A DNA stretch of 64,000 nucleotides from Bog-473 sp049513455 (GTDB taxonomy: Bacteria; Actinomycetota; Acidimicrobiia; Acidimicrobiales; RAAP-2). The notes under the pieces were generated by a model, which was given only the letters and a program-made list of their open reading frames with translations, did not search any database and was not told the origin of the DNA. Positions 8,572 through 16,521 of the stretch are shown here, in pieces. Within the stretch, counting starts at the first letter, position 1. The number at the start of each line of letters is the position of its first letter. The stretch is taken from the NCBI GenBank assembly GCA_049513455.1, contig JBEKWB010000002.1:1-64000 (forward strand). The letters are read 5' to 3'. A program made the translations under genes and the position numbers.

Positions 8572-10140
8572 TCAGGGAACCGGAGGGGAGAAGAGCGGCC
8601 GGTAGCGCTCCCAGACCGCGAGCTCGGCGTTACGCGGACCGTCGGTGGCACCGGTCTGGCGACCGAACACCATTGTGCTCCGTTTCCTCGGATCCCAAGC
8701 CGGCCAGCCCCCCTCCAGCGCGGCGTGTGTTGGATCACCGTTGCGGGCGAAGGCCAGCCATGCCTGCTGCATCCGGGTCGACAACGTCTCGACCTCGACG
8801 CCGCCTCCGGTGAAGAGCTGTACCGCGGGCACATGCACCACCCCGAAGACAAAGGGAAGTTCCAGGGCATGGCTCGACCCGAGAATTCCACCGAAGGCCG
8901 GCGATTCCCATTCGAACAGGTACACGAAGGCCCGGGCTCCCTGCGCGTGCTGGGCCGCGGCCAGCTGGAGGCTGGGCCAACGAAACACAGCGTCGGTCCC
9001 GATCGCCACCGTGAGTGCGTGAGGATCGATCCCCTCCGTCCGCACCGTGCGCGCCTCCCTGTAGCCGCTCAGCAGTTCTGTTGCCGGCACATCCGGGGCG
9101 GCGTTGACAACCCAGCTGAGTGCCCTCGCGTCGTCGAGCGCCATCAGTTCGGGTCGGCCGAGCGAAAAAAGTGTCAACTCGTCGCGATTCGTTCCGATGA
9201 GGAGATCGACGCCTGCGGCCGCACCCTGCTCCACCGCCCGCAGCGGGTGCTGCGGCAGGAACGTGCCGTCGACGACGGGGAGGAACGGCACCGCGAGCGC
9301 TCCCGGATCGGGCGACCGCTTCCCCATCTCGTCGGTCGCGGCCACGAGCTCGGTGGAGGGTACCGGTCCCAGCGCGTCACGGGTGCAACCCGGCAGCCCC
9401 AAGGTCGCCGCCAGACGGTCGGCGGCGCGGGCGCCTTCTGCGGCGGTGTGCACATGCGCGCCGCCACTCTGCACCACGGCCCGCCGGAAAAGACCTGCCG
9501 CCGCCGGCACCGCCATCAGGGCGGCCACGCTGAAGCCGCCCGCGGACTCGCCGAAGATGGTGACGCAATCGGGATCCCCGCCGAACTGCGCGATGTGGTC
9601 ACGCACCCATTGCAGTGCGGCCACCTGATCGTGCAGGCCCCAGTTCCCGATGAAGCCGTCCGGGTCGGCCAAGCCGGGGTGTCCGAGAAATCCGAGTGCG
9701 CCGAGGCGGTAGTTGATCGTGACGACGACGACGTCACCCTGACGGGCCAGCTGGGCACCCCGATAGAGGAAGACAGAGCCGCTCCCCGAGGTGAACCCTC
9801 CGCCGTGGATCCACACCATCACCGGGCGCCCCGTGGCGGAGGCGGGATCCTCGGGGATCTCGGGCGTCCAGATGTTCAAGGTGAGACAGTCCTCGCTCTG
9901 GACGTCCTCGGCGCTCGGATCCGCCGGGCTCGTGATGCCCGCCTCGGCGACCCGTTGGGGTGCGATCGGTCCGAATGAGGACGCATCCCGCACGCCGGTC
10001 CAGGGCAGCGGGGATTGCGGTGGCCGCCACCTCAGGTCGCCGGCCGGCGACCGCGCGTAGGGGACACCCGAGAACGCCCACAGATCCCCTCGCCACACGC
10101 CGCGAACCCGACCGCCGGCGACTGGGACGACTCGATCCAT
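8572..10140 (-). CDS. Carboxylesterase, type B
   Basis: A 522-residue type-B carboxylesterase/lipase hydrolysing carboxylic esters. The family block SEDCLTLNIWTP (about 82-93), the oxyanion segment IHGGGFTSGSG and the nucleophile elbow GESAG with Ser199 are intact. The acidic residue lies in GTNRDELTLF and the catalytic His in GSSHALELPFVFG, giving a full triad. The ATG at 10140 gives the usual N terminus (VAGGRVRGVWRGDLWAFSGVPYA); a longer frame upstream is non-homologous. No signal peptide is evident, so it is probably cytoplasmic. It is monocistronic. It could also be a para-nitrobenzyl-esterase-like enzyme; natural substrate unknown. Confidence 0.9.
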   Translation of the reverse strand: MDRVVPVAGGRVRGVWRGDLWAFSGVPYARSPAGDLRWRPPQSPLPWTGVRDASSFGPIAPQRVAEAGITSPADPSAEDVQSEDCLTLNIWTPEIPEDPASATGRPVMVWIHGGGFTSGSGSVFLYRGAQLARQGDVVVVTINYRLGALGFLGHPGLADPDGFIGNWGLHDQVAALQWVRDHIAQFGGDPDCVTIFGESAGGFSVAALMAVPAAAGLFRRAVVQSGGAHVHTAAEGARAADRLAATLGLPGCTRDALGPVPSTELVAATDEMGKRSPDPGALAVPFLPVVDGTFLPQHPLRAVEQGAAAGVDLLIGTNRDELTLFSLGRPELMALDDARALSWVVNAAPDVPATELLSGYREARTVRTEGIDPHALTVAIGTDAVFRWPSLQLAAAQHAQGARAFVYLFEWESPAFGGILGSSHALELPFVFGVVHVPAVQLFTGGGVEVETLSTRMQQAWLAFARNGDPTHAALEGGWPAWDPRKRSTMVFGRQTGATDGPRNAELAVWERYRPLFSPPVP

Positions 10141-10286
10141 GCAGGCACCATATGGAGGGTTCGCCTCACGGTCAACCACAACCCAGTGTGCCGAAGCGTC
10201 CGACAAGCACAGACTGCAACGAAACCGCAACTGACCGTCGGGGCGTTCCGCCCACGCCACGTAAGCGGAACGGTTACTGTTTTACA

Positions 10287-11576
10287 GTGTCATCAGTGGA
10301 TTGTCGGAACACTGGGCGCCGGTCTCGACGCGCGCTGCTTGCGCGCGGCGCGCTCGCCGCTTCCATTCTCGGGCTGACGGGATTCTCCGCGTCCGGGGCC
10401 GGCGCCACCGGCACCTCCACGCCGACGACCCTTCCCGGACCGGCTCCCAACCAATCGCAGATCAATGCGGCCCAGTCGCAGGTCAGCGCGATCGAGGCCA
10501 CGCTGAGTCAGGAAGAGCAGCAGACGTCCGCCCTCGACAACCGTTACGACACGGCCGTCCAGAACCTCCAGACCGCGCAGAACGCACTGCAGACGATCGA
10601 CGCTTCCATCAGCCGGACCAAAGCCGCCGTGAAGGTCGATCGACAGCGAGTGACCAACGACGCGATCAAGGCCTACATCTACGGCACCCCCCAATCGAAC
10701 TACGCGTCGATGTTCTCGACCTCGGCGACGTTGGGCGCCGCCCGCACGCAGTACACGCAGCAGATCGTCGGCGACCTGGACCAGGCCCAAAGCGCCCTGC
10801 AGACCTCCGAGTCCCGCCTCGTTAGCCAGAAGACGCAGGAGCAGAACCTGGCGACGCAGGCCTCCGCCCAGGCGGCTCAGGCGAAGACGCTCGCTCTGGC
10901 CAACCAGCAAGAGGCAGCGGCCACCACGGCGACCCTGAATCAGGTACAGGGCCAGCTGGCAACCGAAGTCGCCCAGGCGGCCGTCGAAGAGGCACAGGCG
11001 GAAGCGGCGGCGGCGGCACGGGCCGCGACCGCGGCCGAAGCGCAGAGGGAGGCCGCGGCCGCACAGGCTGCGGCAACCGTCGCCCAGACCGTCGGTGGGA
11101 GCGCCAGCGGAGCGGCCGCGACCACAGCGGCCGATGCGGCCGGCGGCGCGACCGGCGGCGCGTACACGGGCAGTGTCGGGGGCACCGGGTCGGGTACAGC
11201 GGCACAGATGGCGGCGGTCTCCGCCGCGGAGTCCGAGCTGGGCGTCGCCTACGTCTTCGGCGGGGCAAGCCCGTCACTGGGCTTCGACTGTTCGGGCCTG
11301 GTGCAATGGGCGTGGGCGCAGGCCGGGGTCTCCCTCCCGCGGACGACCGAAGTGCAATGGCCCGCGCTCACCCATGTTGCTCTCGACGCGCTCGAACCGG
11401 GCGACCTCCTCTTCTATTACAACCTGGACTCCGACGATGCGGTCGACCACGTGGTCATGTACGTCGGGTCCGGTCCGTACGGCACCGATACGGTCATTCA
11501 GGCCCCCTTCACCGGCGCCACGGTCTCGTACTCCCCCATCTTCACCGACGGCCTCATCGGAGCAGGTCGACCGTAG
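10287..11576 (+). CDS. Secreted NlpC/P60 peptidoglycan peptidase
   Basis: A protein of about 429 residues. An Arg-rich N terminus (RRSRRALLARG) leads into a hydrophobic signal segment, so export by Sec or possibly Tat is likely. Residues ~55-290 are Gln/Ala-rich coiled coil, and the last ~120 residues are an NlpC/P60 domain with catalytic Cys in FDCSGL and His in DHVVMYVG. This layout matches the RipA-type endopeptidases that cut peptide stems during cell separation in actinobacteria. The start is GTG at 10287 (or 10296); the longer open frame is excluded because it lies over the divergent esterase. It is followed by a hairpin that may end transcription. Confidence 0.85.
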   Translation: MSSVDCRNTGRRSRRALLARGALAASILGLTGFSASGAGATGTSTPTTLPGPAPNQSQINAAQSQVSAIEATLSQEEQQTSALDNRYDTAVQNLQTAQNALQTIDASISRTKAAVKVDRQRVTNDAIKAYIYGTPQSNYASMFSTSATLGAARTQYTQQIVGDLDQAQSALQTSESRLVSQKTQEQNLATQASAQAAQAKTLALANQQEAAATTATLNQVQGQLATEVAQAAVEEAQAEAAAAARAATAAEAQREAAAAQAAATVAQTVGGSASGAAATTAADAAGGATGGAYTGSVGGTGSGTAAQMAAVSAAESELGVAYVFGGASPSLGFDCSGLVQWAWAQAGVSLPRTTEVQWPALTHVALDALEPGDLLFYYNLDSDDAVDHVVMYVGSGPYGTDTVIQAPFTGATVSYSPIFTDGLIGAGRP

Positions 11577-11580
11577 GCCC

Positions 11581-11608
11581 GGGTCGGGGGCGCGGGGGAC
11601 CCCGACCC
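11581..11608 (+). terminator. GC-rich hairpin after NlpC/P60 gene
   Basis: A perfect 9-bp inverted repeat, GGGTCGGGG (11581-11589) with CCCCGACCC (11600-11608) and a 10-base loop, begins four bases after the stop codon. There is no T-run, as is common for actinobacterial terminators, so the role is inferred from position. Confidence 0.4.
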
Positions 11609-11642
11609 CCGCAAGGGCCGATCGCCGGTGAAGAATGGGCCC

Positions 11643-12731
11643 ATGAACGAGAGCGGCGGAGCCGGGGCGCGGCCGGACTCGGCCGCATCCTCCCGGGTGT
11701 CGCTCTCCCTGGTGATCCCGGCCTACAACGAGGGACCGCGGCTCGACGACGGCGTGGCCCGCCTCCGGGCAGCCATCGCGGCCGGCGCCATCGACCCTGA
11801 GACGACCGAATTCATCGTCGTGGACGATGGCAGCACCGACGACACCACCGAGCGGGCCGGCACCCTGTTCTCGGTGTTCTCCCATGTGCGGCTGCTCCGG
11901 CTCTCCGAGAACCACGGCAAGGGGGGCGCCGTGCGGGCGGGCGTGGCGGCGGCGTCCGCGCCGGTCATCGCCTTCGCCGACGCGGACATGGCCATCGACC
12001 CCGGACAGACGCCGCAGTTCGTCGGCGCCCTGGCGAAGGCGGACCTGGCCATCGGCTCGCGCGCCGCAACGGGGGCATCGGTGAACCGCTCCAGCCTCCA
12101 CCGGTCGCTGATGAACCGGGCCTTCAATCGACTCGTCAACGCACTGACCAGCGTGGCCCTCGACGACACGCAGTGCGGTTTCAAGGCATTCCGGGCCCCT
12201 ATCGCCAAGCTGCTCTTCCACTGCTCGGTCACGGAGCGCTTCGCCTTCGATGTCGAAATACTGTCCTTGGCCCGGCGGTTCGGTCTCGTCATCGCTGAGG
12301 TCCCGGTCCAGTGGCTGCGGGTACAAGGAAGTCAGATCCGGCCCTGGAGCGATGCGCGGTCGATGGCCAGCGACGTGTTCCGCGCCAGTCGGAGCGCGGC
12401 CTCGGTGGCGCCGGTTCCCACGCTTTCGGTGAAACTGCCGGGCGCGGAGCCGGGCGCGGAGCCGGCCGTGTCCGCTGCCGCGCTCGCGGCTTTCCTTCCC
12501 CCCGGGCTCCCCGTGCTCCGCCGGAGCGACGGCGGGATTCTCGTGCTGTGTCCCCTGATGGACGATCCCGAGGTGGAGGCGACCGCCACGCAGATCGTCG
12601 CCCAATGTCCGGGCGCGGCCGTCGAGAGGACGGCGATGACCGTGGCGCAATTGGCCCAGATCTCCCCACTTTCGGTGACCTGGGATGACGACACGGCGGC
12701 CCCGGAGAGTGCGACCCGCCCCTTACGCTGA
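11643..12731 (+). CDS. Polyprenol-phosphate-type GT2 glycosyltransferase
   Basis: A 362-residue family-2 glycosyltransferase. Residues ~20-240 form the GT-A domain with the opening SLVIPAYNEG, donor-site VVDDGSTDDT, the metal-binding stretch FADADMAIDP and the acceptor-side segments TQCGFKAFR and EVPVQWL. These are typical of DPM1/DPG-synthase-like enzymes that load a sugar onto a polyprenyl phosphate. The last ~100 residues are an unassigned extension without membrane helices. ATG 11643 is chosen; a GTG five codons earlier is possible. It precedes the acyltransferase and SDR genes in the same direction, pointing to envelope lipid or glycan synthesis. Confidence 0.8.
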   Translation: MNESGGAGARPDSAASSRVSLSLVIPAYNEGPRLDDGVARLRAAIAAGAIDPETTEFIVVDDGSTDDTTERAGTLFSVFSHVRLLRLSENHGKGGAVRAGVAAASAPVIAFADADMAIDPGQTPQFVGALAKADLAIGSRAATGASVNRSSLHRSLMNRAFNRLVNALTSVALDDTQCGFKAFRAPIAKLLFHCSVTERFAFDVEILSLARRFGLVIAEVPVQWLRVQGSQIRPWSDARSMASDVFRASRSAASVAPVPTLSVKLPGAEPGAEPAVSAAALAAFLPPGLPVLRRSDGGILVLCPLMDDPEVEATATQIVAQCPGAAVERTAMTVAQLAQISPLSVTWDDDTAAPESATRPLR

Positions 12732-12776
12732 TCGGCTCCACGGGGATCAGCGCCCGACTCTCGCTACCATGGCCTG

Positions 12777-13658
12777 GTGACGGACCGGCGCGCGGCAAGG
12801 ACCGACGAGAAACCCTCTACGGCCATAGTGCCGATCCGCGTCCCCTCCGAACGCGACGATGCGCTGGAAGACCCCCGCCTGTCCGACGTCGACGAGTGGG
12901 GACGATCCGAACGCTTCCGGGCGTTGGCCCGATCCCTCTACGAGCCCGTCTACTCGAAGTGGTTCCGGGTCCGTTGGGAGGGGCTGGAGAAGATTCCCGA
13001 CGAGGGCGGAGCGCTCCTCGTGGCCAATCATGCGGGGGCCATACCGTCGGACGCGCCGGTGATCATGCACGGCATTGAGAAGGAGCTGGGGCGGCCCGTC
13101 TACGGGCTGGCCGACTACTTCTTCCGGACGGTCCCGGTCGTCGGCACTCTGTGGGCCAGGGGAGGCGGGGTTTCCGCCCGGCCCGCCAACGCCTACCGGC
13201 TGCTCAAGGAGCAGGGTCAGTTGGTCCTCGACTTCCCCGAAGGGACCAAGGGTCCCTCCAAATCGTTCACCGACCGCTACCAGCTCCGGCGGTTCGGCCG
13301 GGGCGGCTTCGTCGAAATAGCCATGCGTGCCGGAGTGCCGATCATCCCCATCGCAGTGACGGGCTCCGAGGAAGCCATGCCCGTCATATTCCGTATACCG
13401 GCCGTGTCCAAAATGCTGGGGCTTCCGTATTTCCCGGTGACGGCCAACCTCCTCGCCCTGGGCCCGCTCGGCGTGCTGGTGCCCTTCCCGGCCAAGTTCA
13501 CCCTGCGGGTCCTCGACCCCGTCTCTTTCGATGTGCCGCCGGACCAGGAGCGCTACTCCAAAAGTCGCGTGATGGATGAGGCCGAACGCATCCGCACACT
13601 GATCCAGGAGTCCGTCTACGACATGCTGTCCTCGCGACGCAGCGTGTGGTTCGGCTAG
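12777..13658 (+). CDS. PlsC-like lysophospholipid acyltransferase
   Basis: A 293-residue acyltransferase of the PlsC/hemolysin-type family. The first motif reads NHAGAIPSD (His and Asp separated by six residues, a known variant of HX4D), and the second reads FPEGTKG; both catalytic and phosphate-binding residues are there. It probably acylates a lyso-lipid or glycolipid at the inner membrane face. GTG 12777 is the start. It lies 13 bases upstream of an SDR gene, and a similar acyltransferase/epimerase pairing is known in mycobacteria (Rv0502 with Rv0501), which suggests a shared, still uncharacterised lipid pathway. Confidence 0.8.
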   Translation: MTDRRAARTDEKPSTAIVPIRVPSERDDALEDPRLSDVDEWGRSERFRALARSLYEPVYSKWFRVRWEGLEKIPDEGGALLVANHAGAIPSDAPVIMHGIEKELGRPVYGLADYFFRTVPVVGTLWARGGGVSARPANAYRLLKEQGQLVLDFPEGTKGPSKSFTDRYQLRRFGRGGFVEIAMRAGVPIIPIAVTGSEEAMPVIFRIPAVSKMLGLPYFPVTANLLALGPLGVLVPFPAKFTLRVLDPVSFDVPPDQERYSKSRVMDEAERIRTLIQESVYDMLSSRRSVWFG

Positions 13659-13671
13659 GGATCCCCCGAGC

Positions 13672-14709
13672 ATGGCACAACGCGTCCTCGTCACTGGAGC
13701 GGACACTTTCTGGGGTGGGCGGATGATCCAGGCCCTCGAAACCGACCCGAACCTCGAAATGATCCTGGGAATGGGCGCCCATGCCCCCTCGGTTCCCTTC
13801 GAGCGCGCCGAATTCGTGCGCGCCGAAGAGAATTACTCGATCGTCAACCGCATCGTGAAGGCGACTCAGGTCGACACCATCCTTCACACCTTCATGGTCA
13901 CGAATTCGGCCGGGATCAGCAACAGGCGTGTGCACGAAATAAACGTCATCGGGACGATGAACCTGCTGGCCGCGGCCGGGGCCTCCGGATCTTCCGTGCG
14001 TCATATCGTCGTGAAGTCCTCCACGCTCGTCTACGGGTCCTCGGCCGCTGATCCCAACACATTCGGGGAGGACACCCCCCGCAGCGCGCCGGCCACACAC
14101 GGCATCGAGCGCACCCTCCTCGAGGCCGAGAGCCTGGTGCGCGACTTCTCCGAGGACAACCCGGGCACGTTGGTGACCGTGCTCCGATTCGCCAACGTCC
14201 TCGGCCCCCACCTCACCACCGCCATCAGCCGGAGCCTGTCGCGCCCGTTCTGCCCGTCCATCTTCGGGTTCGACCCACTGCTGCAGTTCGTCGAGGAGGA
14301 TGACGTCGTGCGATCGCTCCTCCACGTCACCCGGGGAGGTATCCCCGGTCTTTACAACGTGGCCGGAGAGGGACGCCTGCCCTGGAGCGAGGTGGCCGAC
14401 ATCTGCGGCACCCGACTCGTCCCGCTCTCCCCCTACAGCCCGTTGAGGATCCACCCGCTGGTGCGGCTGTTCGACCTCCCGCCGGAGTTGGGGGATCTGT
14501 TGCGGTACGGCCGTGGCGTCGACACCCGTCGCTTCGCCGCGACCGGCTTTGTGTACCGAGCGACCAGTGCCGGGGCGGTGCAGAGCTTCATCCGTGCCAA
14601 AAGGTTGCAGCGCGCGGCGGGGAGGACCCCGACGTCCTACACCTACGAACACGACGTCGAGCAGTTCTTCCGGCACTCGCCCTCGGTGACCGGCCCCCCA
14701 GGCACCTAG
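13672..14709 (+). CDS. NAD-dependent epimerase/dehydratase-like SDR, degenerate active site
   Basis: A 345-residue extended SDR. The N-terminal nucleotide-binding loop is VTGADTFWGGRM and the conserved strand VVKSSTLVYGSSA is clear. Where an extended SDR has the catalytic YxxxK, this protein has HGIER (His143, Arg147), so Tyr and Lys are both missing. It may bind NAD(P) without classic epimerase chemistry, or act as a regulatory or scaffold SDR. It is placed directly behind the acyltransferase with a short gap, so the two are likely one operon. Similar galE-like proteins paired with an acyltransferase exist in mycobacteria. Confidence 0.75.
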   Translation: MAQRVLVTGADTFWGGRMIQALETDPNLEMILGMGAHAPSVPFERAEFVRAEENYSIVNRIVKATQVDTILHTFMVTNSAGISNRRVHEINVIGTMNLLAAAGASGSSVRHIVVKSSTLVYGSSAADPNTFGEDTPRSAPATHGIERTLLEAESLVRDFSEDNPGTLVTVLRFANVLGPHLTTAISRSLSRPFCPSIFGFDPLLQFVEEDDVVRSLLHVTRGGIPGLYNVAGEGRLPWSEVADICGTRLVPLSPYSPLRIHPLVRLFDLPPELGDLLRYGRGVDTRRFAATGFVYRATSAGAVQSFIRAKRLQRAAGRTPTSYTYEHDVEQFFRHSPSVTGPPGT

Positions 14710-14730
14710 CTCACCCGACGCACCAGCCGT

Positions 14731-15351
14731 CTACCGGGTCAGCCATTCCGCGGCGAGTTCGGGCTCGCGCACCGCCCACTCCTCGGAGGTGATGGCGTAA
14801 CGCACGTGGTCCTCCCACACGCCGTCGATCTCCAAGAACCGCTCCGCGATCCCCTCCTGCCGGATACCGAGCTTCTCGACCACTCGACGGCTGGCGGTGT
14901 TGCGGGGGATGATCGAGATCTCCACCCGGTGCAGCGAAATGGCATCGAAGGCGAACTGCAGGGTCACCACGACCGCTTCCGGCGTGAAGCCGTGGCCCGC
15001 CAATGCCTCGTCGATCCAGTAGCCGATGAACGCGCTCTGGAACGGCCCCCGCTGAATGGACGAGAGCGTCACCTCCCCGGCGAACCGGTCGCCGACGAAG
15101 ATGCCGAAGCCGTACCCGCTGCCCAGGTGCCGTTCCCGCTCCCGTATTCCGCAGCGTGCCGCAAAGCTGGGCCTGTCCTCAGAAGGCACGGGTGCCCCTT
15201 TGGGACGGGGCTCCCACCGCAGCAACCATGGACCGCACCGCGTCCGCACCTCATGCCACTCGTCGAAGTCGCTTTCCGTCAGTGGGCGGAGCATGACCCG
15301 CTGCCCGTGGAGTTGTAGTTGAGGATGACGCAAGGATCTTGCTGCAGTCAT
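14731..15351 (-). CDS. GNAT N-acetyltransferase, RimJ-like
   Basis: A 206-residue GNAT-fold acetyltransferase of the RimJ/RimL style. The block LRPLTESDFDEWHEVR opens the domain, GYWIDEALAGHGFTPEAV covers the acetyl-CoA binding loop, and RVEISIIPRNTASRRVVEKLG is the conserved C-terminal signature. It transfers an acetyl group from acetyl-CoA, possibly to a protein N terminus or a small amine. The ATG overlaps the stop of the aminotransferase gene (ATGA), so the two are co-translated. The specific substrate is not known. Confidence 0.85.
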   Translation of the reverse strand: MTAARSLRHPQLQLHGQRVMLRPLTESDFDEWHEVRTRCGPWLLRWEPRPKGAPVPSEDRPSFAARCGIRERERHLGSGYGFGIFVGDRFAGEVTLSSIQRGPFQSAFIGYWIDEALAGHGFTPEAVVVTLQFAFDAISLHRVEISIIPRNTASRRVVEKLGIRQEGIAERFLEIDGVWEDHVRYAITSEEWAVREPELAAEWLTR

Positions 15352-16445
15352 CGATCGAGCACCTCCTTCAATGCGCCAAGCAGCGTGACGACATTACGTC
15401 GACGTGCGGTGTGTCCCATACAGCCGATCCGCCATACTTTTCCTGCGAGTTGACCCGCTCCCGCTCCGATCTCGATGCCGTAGCGGCTGAGAAGCAGTAG
15501 ACGGCAGCCCGCCTCGCTGAGCCCGTCGGGCAGGTGTGCCGGGATCTCCACGGTCGTCAGCTGGGGCAGCCGGTGGCTCTTTTCGGCGAAGAGCACCAGC
15601 CCCAACTCCTCGAGACCGTTCTGCAGGAGCAGCCCGCATTCCAAATGGCGGGCCCGTGCGGCATCGATGCCCTCGTCGAGTACGGCGCCCAATCCCGCGT
15701 GCAGCGCCGCGATCATGGTCACCGGTGCGGTGTGGTGGTAGACCCTTCCACCTTCTCCTCCCTGCACATAACGCGACAGCAGGTTGAGGTCCAGGTACCA
15801 GCTCGACGGACGCTCGACCATGCGCTCCCGCGCCCGGGCGGAGACGGTGAGCGGAGCGAGGCCGGGCGGGACGCCCAGGCATTTTTGGGTGCCGCTGTAC
15901 GCGATGTCGACATTCCAGTCATCGACCGCCACCTCAATCCCCCCCAGCGAGGTCACCATGTCCACCAGGAGCAGTGCGCCTCCTTTGGCCGCCCCGAGCG
16001 GCGCAATGTCGTTGCGCACGCCCGTCGACGTCTCGGCGTGCACGACGGCGATGATGGAGGGGTCCGGATGGGCCGCGAGGAGGGCCTCGGGCTCGACCGG
16101 CCTCCCCCATGGCGCGTCGACGCGCACCACCTGCGCCCCCGACCGGTCCGCCACCTCACACATCCGTTCACCGAAGACGCCGTTCACCCCGACCACGACC
16201 GGGTCCCCCGGTCGCACGAAATTCACGAAGGCCGCTTCCATACCCGCCGAGCCGGTGCCGCTCAGGGGCAGGGTCAAGGGGTTCGCGGTGGCGAAAACCT
16301 GCCGGAGGCGCTCGTTGGTGGCGTCGAGAATGGCCAGGAAGTCGGGGTCGAGATGCCCCAGGACCGGCCGCGCCAAGGCCTGGGCCACCTCCGGGTAGGG
16401 ATTGGAGGGACCCGGGCCCATCAGCAGGCGGTCGGAAATCGGCAC
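15348..16445 (-). CDS. Class-V aminotransferase (alanine-glyoxylate type)
   Basis: A PLP-dependent class-V aminotransferase of about 365 residues. It begins with the family's characteristic LLMGPGPSNPYPEV, has the substrate-loop LPLSGTGSAGMEA, and the PLP lysine lies in YSGTQKCLG. The C-terminal VWRIGCMGH is also typical of alanine-glyoxylate/serine-glyoxylate enzymes, so it probably transaminates glyoxylate with alanine or serine. The start is set at GTG 16445 to match the family N terminus; a TTG at 16496 with a good GGAAGGGCG site is an alternative but leaves only 25 bases to the divergent gene. It is translationally coupled to the GNAT gene. Confidence 0.87.
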   Translation of the reverse strand: MPISDRLLMGPGPSNPYPEVAQALARPVLGHLDPDFLAILDATNERLRQVFATANPLTLPLSGTGSAGMEAAFVNFVRPGDPVVVGVNGVFGERMCEVADRSGAQVVRVDAPWGRPVEPEALLAAHPDPSIIAVVHAETSTGVRNDIAPLGAAKGGALLLVDMVTSLGGIEVAVDDWNVDIAYSGTQKCLGVPPGLAPLTVSARARERMVERPSSWYLDLNLLSRYVQGGEGGRVYHHTAPVTMIAALHAGLGAVLDEGIDAARARHLECGLLLQNGLEELGLVLFAEKSHRLPQLTTVEIPAHLPDGLSEAGCRLLLLSRYGIEIGAGAGQLAGKVWRIGCMGHTARRRNVVTLLGALKEVLDR

Positions 16446-16521
16446 CGGCGCATCGTGACAGACCCGCGCTCGCCTGCGCCAACGCGCCCCCGTCAATTCG
16501 CCCTTCCGGTAGATTGCCCGG

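Noticed and set aside
8725..9978. Long plus-strand frame of 417 codons
   Set aside because: It lies antisense to the carboxylesterase, which has full catalytic motifs; the plus frame is His/Arg/Gly-rich shadow sequence.
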